From NCBI GenBank assembly GCA_021845805.1, contig JAJZVD010000016.1, positions 1 to 56,746 of the forward strand: 56,746 bases of DNA, read 5' to 3'. The translations under genes and the position numbers were made by a program. The notes beneath the pieces were generated by a model. It was not told the origin of the DNA and made no database searches. It saw nothing but the letters and a program-made list of their open reading frames with translations. The DNA comes from Pseudomonadota bacterium (GTDB taxonomy: Bacteria; Pseudomonadota; Alphaproteobacteria; Rhodobacterales; Rhodobacteraceae). Below are positions 8,073 through 19,088 of the stretch, one piece after another (the first letter of the stretch is position 1; each line of letters begins with the position of its first letter).

Positions 8073-8924
8073 ATGCCGGAACTGCCAGAGGTGGAAACCG
8101 TGCGGCGCGGGCTGGAGCCGGTGATGACCGGCCGCCGGATCGCGCGTGCCGAGGTGCGCCGCCCCGACCTGCGCTGGCCGCTGCCGGAACGCATGGCCGA
8201 GCGTCTGACGGGCGCGCAGGTGCAGGGGCTGCGGCGGCGGTCGAAATACATCCTGGCCGACCTGTCGACGGGCGAGACGCTGTTGATCCACCTGGGCATG
8301 TCGGGGCGGATGCTGATTTCCGGGCAGATGCTGGGCGAGTTCCACCACGATCATCCCGCCCCGGCCAGGCACGACCACATCGTGCTGGAGATGGAAGGCG
8401 GCGCGCGGGTCACCTTCAACGACGCCCGTCGCTTCGGCATGATGGACCTGTTGCCGACCGCCGCGGCCGAGGCGCATCCGCTGCTGGCCGCGCTGGGCCC
8501 CGAGCCTTTCGGCAATGCCTTTTCCGAACCCTACCTCGTGGCCCGGCTGAAGGGCCGCAACACGCCGGTGAAGGCCGCGCTGCTGGATCAGGCGGTGGTG
8601 GCGGGGCTTGGCAACATCTACGTCTGCGAGGTGCTCTACCGCGCCGGGATCGACCCGCGGCGCAAGGCCGGGCGGATCGCGGCCGACCGGGTGGCGGCGC
8701 TGGTCCCGCTGATCCGGCAGGTGCTGGCCGAAGCGATCGAGGCGGGCGGCTCGAGTCTGAAGGACTATCGCCAGGCGGATGGCGAGTTGGGCTATTTCCA
8801 GCATGCCTTCCGCGCCTATGACCGCGAGGGGGCGCCCTGCCTGACGCCCGGCTGCCCGGGCACGATCCGCCGCATCGTGCAGTCCGGCCGGTCGACCTGG
8901 TTCTGCCCGGCCTGCCAGCGGTGA
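8073..8924 (+). CDS. mutM: MutM/Fpg, formamidopyrimidine-DNA glycosylase
   Basis: Base-excision repair enzyme that removes 8-oxoguanine and formamidopyrimidines. 283 residues from ATG 8073, preceded by GGGGGAGAGG. The mature N-terminus PELPEVE supplies the catalytic Pro2 and Glu3; the helix-two-turn-helix region ('[18 protein letters not shown]') and a C-terminal zinc finger (C-x4-C-x16-C-x2-C ending CPACQR) are intact. The large upstream extension of this frame back to 5829 is an antisense shadow of ubiB and ubiE. Confidence 0.97.
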   Translation: MPELPEVETVRRGLEPVMTGRRIARAEVRRPDLRWPLPERMAERLTGAQVQGLRRRSKYILADLSTGETLLIHLGMSGRMLISGQMLGEFHHDHPAPARHDHIVLEMEGGARVTFNDARRFGMMDLLPTAAAEAHPLLAALGPEPFGNAFSEPYLVARLKGRNTPVKAALLDQAVVAGLGNIYVCEVLYRAGIDPRRKAGRIAADRVAALVPLIRQVLAEAIEAGGSSLKDYRQADGELGYFQHAFRAYDREGAPCLTPGCPGTIRRIVQSGRSTWFCPACQR

Positions 8925-8976
8925 CTTGCGCGGCCGGTGCCGCCTGATAGGAAAGACGGGGCCGAGGGAGGATGCG

Positions 8977-9753
8977 ATGACCTATGAAACCCTGATCGTC
9001 GAGATCGCCGAGGGCGTGGCGCTGGTGCGGCTGAACCGGCCCAAGGCGCTGAACGCGCTGAACAGCCAGTTGCTGCGCGAGCTTGCCGCGGCGCTGACGG
9101 CGGCCGACGCCGACCCCGCGGTGCGCTGCATCGTGCTGACCGGCTCGGACAAGGCCTTTGCCGCAGGGGCGGACATCAAGGAAATGTCGGGCAAGGGCTT
9201 TGTCGACGTGTTCGGCGAGGATCTCTTCACCCCGCAGACCGAGGCGATGCTGCGCGTGCGCAAGCCGATCGTGGCGGCGGTGGCGGGCTATGCGCTGGGC
9301 GGCGGCTGCGAGCTTGCCATGATGTGCGATTTCATCATCGCGGCCGACACCGCGAAGTTCGGCCAGCCCGAGATCAACCTCGGCGTGGTGGCGGGGATCG
9401 GCGGCACCCAGCGGCTGACCCGTTTCGTGGGCAAGTCGAAGGCCATGGACATGCACCTGACCGGCCGGATGATGGATGCGGCCGAGGCGGAACGCTCGGG
9501 GCTGGTCAGCCGGGTGGTACCTGCCGATCGGCTGCTGGACGAGGCGATGGCCGCCGCGAAGGGGATCGCCGCGAAATCGATGGTGGCGGTGCGGGCGGTC
9601 AAGGAATCGGTCAACCGCAGCTATGAAACGACACTGCGCGAAGGCGTGCTGTTCGAGCGGCGGCTCTTCAACGCGCTGTTTGCCACCGAAGACCAGAAGG
9701 AAGGCATGGCCGCCTTTCTCGAAAAGCGCCCGGCGGCCTTCCGCGACAGGTGA
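8977..9753 (+). CDS. Enoyl-CoA hydratase
   Basis: Crotonase-fold protein of 258 residues that hydrates trans-2-enoyl-CoA in beta-oxidation. ATG 8977 has GGGAGG upstream; a longer frame to 8926 lacks this support. Oxyanion-hole segments '[11 protein letters not shown]' and '[15 protein letters not shown]' and the catalytic glutamate segment '[20 protein letters not shown]' are intact, so an active hydratase is likely. In related genomes this gene, often called paaG or fadB1, sits between mutM and rpsT as here. The exact acyl-chain preference cannot be read from sequence. Confidence 0.92.
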   Translation: MTYETLIVEIAEGVALVRLNRPKALNALNSQLLRELAAALTAADADPAVRCIVLTGSDKAFAAGADIKEMSGKGFVDVFGEDLFTPQTEAMLRVRKPIVAAVAGYALGGGCELAMMCDFIIAADTAKFGQPEINLGVVAGIGGTQRLTRFVGKSKAMDMHLTGRMMDAAEAERSGLVSRVVPADRLLDEAMAAAKGIAAKSMVAVRAVKESVNRSYETTLREGVLFERRLFNALFATEDQKEGMAAFLEKRPAAFRDR

Positions 9754-9793
9754 GACCCCGAGCAGATAGGCCGAAAAACCTGCCCCTTGGCAG

Positions 9794-9822
9794 TTGACTT
9801 GCCCGCGAGTCGCTCCTAAAAG
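9794..9822 (+). promoter_or_regulatory. Sigma-70-type promoter of rpsT
   Basis: TTGACT (9794-9799), a 17-base spacer and TAAAAG (9817-9822), giving a predicted start near 9829 and a leader of about 37 bases before rpsT. It is one of the clearest housekeeping promoters in the window. Confidence 0.72.
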
Positions 9823-9865
9823 CGCGACTTCAGATTTACCCGAACCGAAATCGGAACCCGTACAT

Positions 9866-10141
9866 ATGGCCAACACGCCTCAGTCCAAGAAACGCGCCCG
9901 CCAGAGCGAAGCGCGCTATGCCGTGAACAAGGCGCGCCGGTCGCGCATCCGCACCTTCATCCGCAAGGTTGAAGAGGCGCTGGCGTCGGGCGATGCGAAG
10001 GTGGCGGCTGAGGCTCTGCAGACGGCGCAGCCAGAAATGGCGCGTGGCGTGTCGAAGGGCGTGCTGCACAAGAACACCGTCGCGCGGAAAATGTCGCGCC
10101 TGTCGGCGCGCGTGAAGTCGCTGACGGCCTCAACTTACTGA
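9866..10141 (+). CDS. rpsT: 30S ribosomal protein S20
   Basis: 91-residue, strongly basic, helical primary-binding protein of the small subunit. ATG 9866 gives the classic N-terminus [24 protein letters not shown] (shown here only to the first 20: [20 protein letters not shown]). Length is normal. It has its own promoter at 9794-9822 and hairpin terminator at 10161-10190, so it is probably monocistronic. Its position before dnaA is conserved in Rhodobacterales. Confidence 0.97.
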   Translation: MANTPQSKKRARQSEARYAVNKARRSRIRTFIRKVEEALASGDAKVAAEALQTAQPEMARGVSKGVLHKNTVARKMSRLSARVKSLTASTY

Positions 10142-10160
10142 AATATAACGATTTTTTCAC

Positions 10161-10190
10161 AAAGGGCGTGGCTTTTCAGCCGCGCCCTTT
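10161..10190 (+). terminator. Terminator hairpin after rpsT
   Basis: 13-base stem AAAGGGCGTGGCT / AGCCGCGCCCTTT with one G-U pair and a TTTC loop, 19 bases after the rpsT stop. The trailing bases are GTGTCATTTC, a poor U-tract, and six T precede the stem, so it may also work in the other direction. Confidence 0.7.
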
Positions 10191-10316
10191 GTGTCATTTC
10201 GGTGGCGCGCCCCTGGGCGACCGTGCCCTTTTTGCACGGGGCGCCGGATTCGCTGTCGCCGAGTTTGAGTCAAGCGTGAAGATGAGTTGCACGGGGTCGA
10301 GAGGCCTTGCTAGCGT

Positions 10317-10478
10317 CCGGGTGCGAGTCTGTTCGCCCAGGGGGAGTACCCCGGCACGCAGTTCCGAAACCGCGGCCCATCTGCCAAATGGGCTGACCTG
10401 CGGTTCGGCTGATACCGGGTTCATAGCAGCGCGTTGCCGGGACAGCGGCGCGGTGTTCGCGGATCGTCACAGGGTCGG
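10317..10478 (+). ncRNA. Structured RNA candidate, possibly 6S RNA
   Basis: This lies in the 550-base stretch between rpsT and dnaA, which has no credible gene. Visible pairing: outer stem 10350-10359 with 10431-10441 (one bulge), middle stem 10364-10373 with 10400-10408 (one bulge), and apical hairpin GCCCAT/ATGGGC (10375-10380 with 10388-10393, 7-base loop). Outside these, TGCGA near 10322 can pair with TCGCG, enclosing a large asymmetric bubble with TGTTCGC on the 5' side and GGGACAGCGGCGCGG on the 3' side; this resembles E. coli 6S RNA (GATGTTCGC and TTACAGCCTGCGGCGG). A possible promoter (TTGCAC 10287-10292, 18 bases, TAGCGT 10311-10316) would start transcription at about 10322. Ends are approximate. 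Confidence 0.4.
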
Positions 10479-10591
10479 GCATCTCCCGGCCTTCGGGCGA
10501 TCATGCGTCCTTTAAGGGTGGGTTGGTGCGGGACGACATCTGATGCCGGCGCAAGCGGGCTGGATGCGTTCGTGTATCCGTCAGACAGTGC

Positions 10592-10616
10592 AAGGCCCGC
10601 TTCTGCGGCGGGTCTT
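10592..10616 (+). terminator. Hairpin upstream of dnaA
   Basis: Stem AAGGCCCGC / GCGGGTCTT (9 pairs with a G-U) around a 7-base loop, ending in TTTA, about 80 bases before the dnaA start. It could terminate the transcript upstream of dnaA or attenuate dnaA transcription. The U-tract is short. Confidence 0.45.
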
Positions 10617-10693
10617 TACAGTGGTGGAACGAGTATCGACCCGGACGGCAAAGACCGATCCGGCAATAAATGAAAGAACGCGGATCAGGACGA

Positions 10694-12091
10694 ATGACCG
10701 AAGAAACCTGGGGGCATGTGCGCAAGGAATTGCTGAAAGCCGTTGGGCGAAGCAGTTTCTCCACATGGATCGAACCGTTGCGCTTTGCCGATCTGACCGA
10801 CGGCGTCGCGCGCTTCACCGTACCGACCACGTTCATCGGAACCTGGGTGGAACGGAATTTCGCTGACGCGATCCGCCAGCAGATGCTGCGCGCGGGCGTC
10901 GAGGTCGAGCGGCTGGAGTTCGCGGTGGCCAGCAGCCCCGCGCTCCGCCCGGCCCCCGCCTTGGCGGCCCACGCGTCTGCGTCCCCGGCTGCCGCGGCGG
11001 ATACGGCGCGCAGGCAGGGCCCCGCCGCCGCGCGTGCCGACGACGGCGAGACGCTGAGCGCTCCGCTCGATTCGCGCTTCACCTTCGACAGTTTCGTGGT
11101 CGGCAAGCCGAACGAACTGGCCCATGCCGCCGCGCGCCGCGTGGCCGAAGGTGGCCCGGTTACCTTCAATCCCTTGTTTCTTTACGGGGGCGTGGGGCTT
11201 GGCAAGACGCACCTGATGCATGCCATCGCGCATGAAATCCGGGTGAAGCGGCCGAACCTGCGGGTGCTCTACCTGTCCGCGGAACAGTTCATGTACCGTT
11301 TCGTGCAGGCGCTGCGCGAACGCCAGATCATGGATTTCAAGGAGATGTTCCGTTCTGTCGACGTGCTCATGGTCGATGACGTGCAGTTCATCGCGGGCAA
11401 GGACAGCACGCAGGAAGAGTTCTTCCATACCTTCAACGCGCTGGTGGACCAGAACAAGCAGATCGTGATTTCCGCCGACCGTGCGCCGGGTGAGATCAAG
11501 GATCTGGAGGACCGCATCAAGAGCCGCCTGCAATGTGGCCTGGTGGTGGATCTGCATCCGACCGATTACGAACTCCGGCTCGGTATCCTTCAGCAGAAGG
11601 CCGAATACTACCGCGGACAATATGCGGGCCTGATGCTGGCCGAGGGGGTGCTGGAGTTTCTGGCCCATCGCATCACGACCAATGTCCGTGTGCTGGAAGG
11701 TGCGCTGACGCGGCTTTTCGCCTTTGCAAGCCTCGTGGGGCGCGAGATCACGCTGGAACTCGCCCAGGACTGTCTGGCCGACATCCTGCGCCAGTCGGAG
11801 CGCAAGATCACCATCGAGGAAATCCAGCGCAAGGTGGCCGAGCATTACAACGTGCGCCTGGCCGATCTGATCGGGCCGAAGCGGGTGCGCACCATCGCCC
11901 GGCCGCGGCAGATCGCGATGTATCTGGCCAAGCAGTTGACCCCCCGCAGCCTGCCCGAGATCGGGCGCCGCTTTGGTGGGCGCGACCACACAACCATCAT
12001 GCACGGCGTCAAGAAGATCGAAGAGCTGATGGCCCAGGACAGCCAGATGGCCGAAGACCTGCAGCTTCTTCGCCGCTTGCTGGAAAGCTGA
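10694..12091 (+). CDS. dnaA: DnaA, chromosomal replication initiator
   Basis: AAA+ initiator that binds DnaA boxes and melts oriC. 465 residues from ATG 10694 (MTEETWGHVRKELLKAVG); an upstream in-frame start at 10670 is less likely because relatives begin with MTEE. Domain I is residues 1-85, a short Ala-rich linker follows (about 90-130), Walker A is 'GGVGLGKTHLMHAI', Walker B 'VLMVDDVQFI', and the C-terminal helix-turn-helix signature 'GRRFGGRDHTTIMHGVKKI' is intact. It leads the dnaA-dnaN-recF-gyrB order. No DnaA-box cluster was found around it. Confidence 0.98.
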   Translation: MTEETWGHVRKELLKAVGRSSFSTWIEPLRFADLTDGVARFTVPTTFIGTWVERNFADAIRQQMLRAGVEVERLEFAVASSPALRPAPALAAHASASPAAAADTARRQGPAAARADDGETLSAPLDSRFTFDSFVVGKPNELAHAAARRVAEGGPVTFNPLFLYGGVGLGKTHLMHAIAHEIRVKRPNLRVLYLSAEQFMYRFVQALRERQIMDFKEMFRSVDVLMVDDVQFIAGKDSTQEEFFHTFNALVDQNKQIVISADRAPGEIKDLEDRIKSRLQCGLVVDLHPTDYELRLGILQQKAEYYRGQYAGLMLAEGVLEFLAHRITTNVRVLEGALTRLFAFASLVGREITLELAQDCLADILRQSERKITIEEIQRKVAEHYNVRLADLIGPKRVRTIARPRQIAMYLAKQLTPRSLPEIGRRFGGRDHTTIMHGVKKIEELMAQDSQMAEDLQLLRRLLES

Positions 12092-12191
12092 GCCGGACCG
12101 CACTCTTGACGCTTCCGTCAAAGTCTCGGACAGTCGCGGGAAACCGCCGCGGCCGCGGCGCGTGCTCGGCACGACCAGAAGGATAAAGGGT

Positions 12192-13310
12192 ATGAAGATC
12201 AGCATCGAGCGGGGCGCGCTTCTGAAGGCCGTCGCCCAGGCGCAGTCGGTGGTCGAGCGGCGCAACACGATCCCGATTCTGGCCAATGTCCTGATCGAGG
12301 CCGAAGGCAACAGTGCCAGCTTCCGCGCCACCGATCTGGACATCGAGGTGGTGGACAGGGCGCCCGCCATGGTCGAACGGCCGGGCGCCACCACGGTCTC
12401 GGCTGTGATGCTGCACGAGATCGTGCGCAAGCTGCCCGATGGCGCCCTGGTGCAACTGAGCGACGACGGCAGCGCCGGGCGGCTGACGGTGCAGGCGGGG
12501 CGGTCGACCTTCAACCTCGCTACGCTTCCGCGCGAGGATTTTCCGGTCATGGCGACCTCGGAATATGCCTCGAACTTCGCCGCCCCCGCGCCGGTGCTGC
12601 GGCGGCTGTTCGACAAATCGAAATTCGCGATTTCGACCGAAGAGACGCGCTATTACCTGAACGGCGTCTACATGCATGTCGCGCAGGGCGAAGACGGCCC
12701 GGTGCTGCGCTGCGTGGCGACCGATGGCCACCGCCTGGCCCGGATCGACGCGCCCCTGCCCGACGGCGCCGCCGGGATGCCCGGCGTGATCGTGCCGCGC
12801 AAGACGGTGGGCGAGCTGCGCAAGCTTCTGGACGATGACGAGATGCAGATCGCCGTGTCGGTCAGCGAAACCAAGGTGCGCTTTGCCACGCCGCAGATCA
12901 CGCTGACCTCGAAGGTGATCGACGGCACCTTCCCGGATTACACACGGGTGATCCCGCTGTCGAACACCAAGCGGCTGGAAGTGGATGCGAGCGAATTCGC
13001 CAAGGCGGTGGACCGGGTGGCAACCGTGTCGTCGGAACGCTCGCGCGCGGTGAAGCTGAGCCTTGATGAAGACCGGCTGGTGCTGTCGGTCAACGCCCCT
13101 GACAGCGGCGCCGCGGAAGAGGAACTGGCCGTGGCCTATGGCGACGAGCGGCTGGAAATCGGCTTCAACGCCAAGTACCTGCTGGAAATTGCCAGCCAGG
13201 TTGACCGGGAAAACGCGGTGTTCCTGTTCAACTCGTCGGGCGATCCCACGCTGATGCGCGAGGGCAACGATACCTCGGCCGTCTATGTCGTGATGCCGAT
13301 GCGCGTCTGA
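12192..13310 (+). CDS. dnaN: DNA polymerase III sliding clamp (beta)
   Basis: 372 residues from ATG 12192 (MKISIERGALLKAVAQAQ), with AAGGG upstream; the frame opens at 12162 but the first residues there are not clamp-like. Three clamp repeats are expected in this length; conserved 'VVERRNTIPILANVL' at the start and the C-terminus 'SAVYVVMPMRV' are clear. The 100 bases after dnaA contain a small perfect inverted repeat (TTGACG-CTTC-CGTCAA, 12106-12121) that could be part of a dnaN promoter or operator. Confidence 0.98.
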   Translation: MKISIERGALLKAVAQAQSVVERRNTIPILANVLIEAEGNSASFRATDLDIEVVDRAPAMVERPGATTVSAVMLHEIVRKLPDGALVQLSDDGSAGRLTVQAGRSTFNLATLPREDFPVMATSEYASNFAAPAPVLRRLFDKSKFAISTEETRYYLNGVYMHVAQGEDGPVLRCVATDGHRLARIDAPLPDGAAGMPGVIVPRKTVGELRKLLDDDEMQIAVSVSETKVRFATPQITLTSKVIDGTFPDYTRVIPLSNTKRLEVDASEFAKAVDRVATVSSERSRAVKLSLDEDRLVLSVNAPDSGAAEEELAVAYGDERLEIGFNAKYLLEIASQVDRENAVFLFNSSGDPTLMREGNDTSAVYVVMPMRV

Positions 13311-13322
13311 CCCGGGGGGTGC

Positions 13323-13360
13323 CCGGGGCTCTCTGCCCCCGGCCCCGCCGAAGAGTTTTT
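13323..13360 (+). terminator. Terminator-like Rhodobacteraceae intergenic repeat after dnaN
   Basis: GC stem CCGGGGC / GCCCCCGG around TCTCT, followed by CCCCGCCGAAGAG and five T (13356-13360), then 'gccaagatgaaag'. The combination of a 'ctctgcccccgg' hairpin with 'tttttgccaagatgaa' is, from memory, a common interspersed element in Rhodobacteraceae genomes. It probably ends some dnaN transcripts before recF. Confidence 0.55.
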
Positions 13361-13380
13361 GCCAAGATGAAAGGCGGGCC

Positions 13381-14493
13381 TTGGGGACTCTGGCCGTTCT
13401 GACCCTGGCCTTGTCGCATTTCCGCAGCCACCGGGCGGCGCGGCTGGCGCTGGATGGGCGCCCTGTGGCGCTTTGGGGGCCGAATGGCGCGGGCAAGACC
13501 AACGTGCTGGAGGCCGTGTCGCTGCTGTCACCCGGCCGCGGCCTGCGCCGGGCCGCGGCGGAAGAGATGGTCCGCCGCCCCGAAGGCCTGGGCTGGAAGG
13601 TTGCGGCCAATCTGCGCAGCCTCTGGCAGGTGCACGAGGTCGAGACCTGGGCCGAGCCCGACAGCGGTCGGCAGGTGCGGATCGACGGCAAGGCGGCCAC
13701 GCAGCTGATGCTGGGGCATGTGGCGCGCATCCTGTGGCTGGTGCCCGCGATGGACAGGCTCTGGCTGGAGGGCGCCGACGGCCGCCGCCGCTTCCTCGAC
13801 CGGATGGCGATGAGCTTTGAGCCCGGCCATGCCGAACAAACGCTCGCATACGAAAAGGCGATGCGGGAACGCAACCGGCTGCTGCGCGATCAGGCGGGCG
13901 ACGCGGCCTGGTACGGCGCGCTGGAATTGCAGATGGCGGGGGCGGGCGCGGCGATCCTTGCCGCCCGCCGACGCACGGTCGCGCGGCTTCTGGCCGCGCA
14001 AGAGGGGACCGAAACCGCTTTTCCCCGCGCGGATCTGGCGCTGAGCGACCCGGACGGCCCGCTGCCCGACACGGCCGAGGGGCTGGCGGCGCTGTGGTCC
14101 GCTGGCCGCCGTCGCGACCTGGCCGCCGGGCGCACGCTGCAGGGGCCGCATCGCGCCGACCTGCTGGCCATCTTCACCGCCAAGGGCGTGCCCGCCGACC
14201 AGTGTTCGACCGGCGAGCAGAAAGCGCTGCTGATCTCGCTGATCCTGGCCAATGCACGGGCGCTGGCCGCCGATGTCGGCGCGCCGCCCCTGCTGCTGCT
14301 GGACGAGGTGTCTGCGCATCTTGATGCGGCCCGCCGTGCCGCGCTTTATGACGAGGTCTGCGCATTGGGCGCGCAGGCGTTCATGACCGGCACCGGGCCC
14401 GAGCTGTTCGCGGGCCTCGGGGGCCGGGCGCAGGGGTTCGCCGTCACCGAAACCGCGGGCATATCCGTGCTGAACGAGGAGGATGTTCCATGA
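13381..14493 (+). CDS. recF: RecF, recombination mediator ATPase
   Basis: SMC-like DNA repair protein that loads RecA at gaps. 370 residues from TTG 13381 with AAAGG upstream; the N-terminal 'LTLALSHFRSHRAARL' matches RecF. Walker A 'GPNGAGKTNVLEAV', ABC-type signature 'STGEQKALLISLILANA' and Walker B 'LLLLDEVSAHLD' are intact. Its stop overlaps the ATG of the VOC gene (ATGA, 14490-14493). No ATG fits the family N-terminus, so the TTG start is preferred. Confidence 0.95.
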   Translation: MGTLAVLTLALSHFRSHRAARLALDGRPVALWGPNGAGKTNVLEAVSLLSPGRGLRRAAAEEMVRRPEGLGWKVAANLRSLWQVHEVETWAEPDSGRQVRIDGKAATQLMLGHVARILWLVPAMDRLWLEGADGRRRFLDRMAMSFEPGHAEQTLAYEKAMRERNRLLRDQAGDAAWYGALELQMAGAGAAILAARRRTVARLLAAQEGTETAFPRADLALSDPDGPLPDTAEGLAALWSAGRRRDLAAGRTLQGPHRADLLAIFTAKGVPADQCSTGEQKALLISLILANARALAADVGAPPLLLLDEVSAHLDAARRAALYDEVCALGAQAFMTGTGPELFAGLGGRAQGFAVTETAGISVLNEEDVP

Positions 14494-14918
14494 CCCCGCA
14501 GCGCGTGACGCTGATCACCCTGGGCGTGGCCGATCTGGCGCGGGCGCGGGCCTTCTACGCGGCGCTTGGCTGGCAGCCCGCCCTCGCGTTGGAGGGGGTG
14601 GCCTTCTACCAGATGCACGGCGCGGCGCTTGCCCTGTTCGGGCTTGCCGACCTTGCCGCCGACCAGACCCGGACGCGCGCCGAACTTGGAACCGGGGCCA
14701 TGACGCTGGCACAGAACTTCACCAGTATGGCCGAGGTCGATGCGGCCTTCGCGCTGGCGTTGCGGGCTGGTGCCCGGGCGATCAAGCCGCCGCAGGCGAC
14801 CGACTGGGGCGGCTATTCCGGGTATTACGCCGATCCCGACGGGCATGTCTGGGAGGTTGCGATGAACCCGTTCTGGCCGCTTGCCGCCGATGGCAGCCTG
14901 ACCCTGCCCGCGCCATGA
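14490..14918 (+). CDS. VOC-family (glyoxalase/bleomycin resistance-like) protein
   Basis: 142 residues with the vicinal-oxygen-chelate pattern: 'ITLGVADLARARAFYAALGWQP' at the N-terminus and 'YYADPDGHVWEVAMNPFW' at the C-terminus, where the Glu is a likely metal ligand. Substrate unknown; candidates include a small-molecule isomerase or an antibiotic-binding protein. It overlaps both recF and the LysE gene by ATGA junctions, so it is translated as part of this operon. Confidence 0.82.
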   Translation: MTPQRVTLITLGVADLARARAFYAALGWQPALALEGVAFYQMHGAALALFGLADLAADQTRTRAELGTGAMTLAQNFTSMAEVDAAFALALRAGARAIKPPQATDWGGYSGYYADPDGHVWEVAMNPFWPLAADGSLTLPAP

Positions 14919-15535
14919 CGGTGACTCTGGTGCAGATGGCGCTCTACGCCGGGGCGCTGGTGATCCTGTGGGTCACGCCGGGCCCCGTCTTCGTGGCGCT
15001 GACCGCCCGCGCGCTGACAGGGGGCTTTGCCTCGGCCTGGCCGCTGGCAGTGGGGGTGACGATCGGCGATGTCGTCTGGCCGCTGGTGGCGATCTTCGGG
15101 CTGACGGCGATGGTGGGCGACCACGCCGCCCTGATGGGCATCCTGCGCTGGGTCGCGGCGGCGATCTTTCTGGTCATGGGGGCCGGGCTTCTGGCCCATG
15201 CAGGGCGGCCGATAGGTACCGACGGGCGGCTGACCCGGCCGGGCCGCTGGGCGGGCTTTTCCGCCGGTGTGGCCGCGATCCTCGGCAACCCCAAGGCGAT
15301 CCTGTTCTACATGGGCGTGCTGCCCGGTTTCTTCGACCTGACGCGGGTGACCGGGCCCGACATCGTGGCGATCTGCGGCCTGTCGATGGCGATCCCGCTG
15401 GCCGGAAACCTTGTCATGGCGGCCACGGTGGCGCGGCTGCGCGCGCGCCTGACCTCGCCTGCGGTCCTGTGGCGGGTGAACCTTGTCGCCGGGGGGCTGC
15501 TGGTGGCCGTCGGCGCCGCGATTGCGGTGCTGTAA
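14915..15535 (+). CDS. LysE/RhtB-family amino-acid exporter
   Basis: 206-residue inner-membrane protein with about six hydrophobic segments and the LysE motif region 'LWVTPGPVFVALTARAL' followed by 'ILGNPKAILFYMGVLPGF'. Family members export amino acids such as lysine, threonine or homoserine, or other small metabolites; the substrate cannot be assigned here. ATG 14915 overlaps the VOC stop. gyrB follows after 69 bases. Confidence 0.88.
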   Translation: MTVTLVQMALYAGALVILWVTPGPVFVALTARALTGGFASAWPLAVGVTIGDVVWPLVAIFGLTAMVGDHAALMGILRWVAAAIFLVMGAGLLAHAGRPIGTDGRLTRPGRWAGFSAGVAAILGNPKAILFYMGVLPGFFDLTRVTGPDIVAICGLSMAIPLAGNLVMAATVARLRARLTSPAVLWRVNLVAGGLLVAVGAAIAVL

Positions 15536-18022
<2,487 letters not shown>

Positions 18023-18032
18023 TCCGTGGCAG

Positions 18033-18058
18033 CGCCCCCCGCACTGTGGCGGGGGGCG
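18033..18058. terminator. Bidirectional hairpin between gyrB and CHAP gene
   Basis: Perfect 10-base stem CGCCCCCCGC / GCGGGGGGCG with a 6-base loop, filling the 37-base convergent gap. There is no U-tract, but position and symmetry suggest it ends both transcripts. Confidence 0.65.
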
Positions 18059-18059
18059 G

Positions 18060-18800
18060 TCAGCCCTGGCCGTGGGCGGCCTGGTCGTAGATGAAGCCGT
18101 AGGTGGGATAGACCCCGCCAAAGGTGCCGTCGAGGTTCTCGACGCGCACCTGCGACCAGTCGTTCCTGGGCGAGACATCCACCACGCGCGTGTCGGCCGT
18201 CACCGTGTTGCGCACCCAGTTGGCCTGGTTCACCAGCACTTCGCGCGGGCTGACCACCTTTGCCACCAGCGCGACATGGCCCAGTGGCATCCCGCGGGTG
18301 GACCGGAAGGCCAGCACGGCGCCCGCGGCGGGTTCCGGGCCGCGCGCATACCGGTTGGCGGCCAGCGACCACCACTGATGCGCATCGCCCTGAATGTTGA
18401 AGCTGGTGACGGTGTTCACATAGGTCACGCACCAGATCCTGCGGGCGCCGCCATGGCCCACGACGCGCGGCAGCCCGGCCGCTGCGGGCGCCGCCACGAC
18501 GACGAAGGGTGCCGCCGTGCGGGCGGGCGCGGCGGCGGCCACGTGTTGCGGCCGGAACGCCGGGCGCGGCGCAGGCACCAGCGACCGGCTGGGCGCCAGC
18601 GTGACGGGGATGAGCCGCGGGCGCGGCATCGGAAAGATCGCGGGAATCGGGCGCGGCACATCGGCCAGATGGACGGTCGGCATCGCGGCCGGACGGTCGG
18701 GCGTCACCAGGTCGTTGGCTTGCGCTGCAACGGACGCCAGGCCAAGAAGCCCAAGCGCAAACGCCAAAACAATCCCCGGACGTGCCCTGAGTGCCTGCAC
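18060..18800 (-). CDS. Secreted CHAP-domain protein
   Basis: 246 residues from GTG 18800, chosen because AGGAGG lies eight bases upstream and a signal peptide follows at once (hydrophobic '[20 protein letters not shown]', cleavage after AQA). A Pro/Ala-rich linker (about 30-115) leads to a C-terminal CHAP amidohydrolase/peptidase domain with the catalytic Cys in '[12 protein letters not shown]' and His in '[12 protein letters not shown]'. CHAP proteins commonly cleave peptidoglycan cross-links or stem peptides, so a periplasmic or envelope cell-wall role is likely. It is convergent with gyrB. Confidence 0.8.
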   Translation of the reverse strand: MQALRARPGIVLAFALGLLGLASVAAQANDLVTPDRPAAMPTVHLADVPRPIPAIFPMPRPRLIPVTLAPSRSLVPAPRPAFRPQHVAAAAPARTAAPFVVVAAPAAAGLPRVVGHGGARRIWCVTYVNTVTSFNIQGDAHQWWSLAANRYARGPEPAAGAVLAFRSTRGMPLGHVALVAKVVSPREVLVNQANWVRNTVTADTRVVDVSPRNDWSQVRVENLDGTFGGVYPTYGFIYDQAAHGQG

Positions 18801-19006
18801 CGTTCGTCCCTCCTGAGGTCTTTCGCCCCTGCGCCCCGCCGCCCATTGCCAAGGCTGGCCGCATCGACGGGGCGACTCTCTCATGGCATTGACCGGTGCG
18901 CGGGCTCAAGCGCCGGGATTGCCCCAAGGCGCTCTTCCGGCCGTGATCGGCAAGGTTCTGCTTATCCGCCCGGCGCAGGTGTCGGGGGTGGCGCGGAAAT
19001 CGAGCC

Positions 19007-19035
19007 TTGCAGATTCGGGCCGGGCGGCCTATATG
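19007..19035 (+). promoter_or_regulatory. Promoter of the rimP-nusA-infB operon
   Basis: TTGCAG (19007-19012), 17-base spacer, TATATG (19030-19035), predicting a start near 19042 and an 80-base leader before rimP. The 324-base region 18801-19124 between the CHAP gene and rimP otherwise holds the leader hairpins described separately and no credible gene. Confidence 0.5.
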
Positions 19036-19088
19036 CACCTCAACAGCGGCGCTTCGGGGTCCAAACCCGAGGCCCACCGGCAGGTTTG

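Noticed and set aside
7989-8804. N-terminal extension of the UbiE frame
   Set aside because: Antisense to mutM; UbiE N-terminus begins at 7988.
10168-10515. 115-residue plus-strand frame between rpsT and dnaA
   Set aside because: No ribosome site, starts in the rpsT terminator, composition is non-protein-like and the region shows RNA-like pairing instead.
10191-10693. oriC next to dnaA
   Set aside because: No cluster of DnaA boxes and no AT-rich unwinding segment; single near-matches such as TTCTCCACA inside dnaA are expected by chance.
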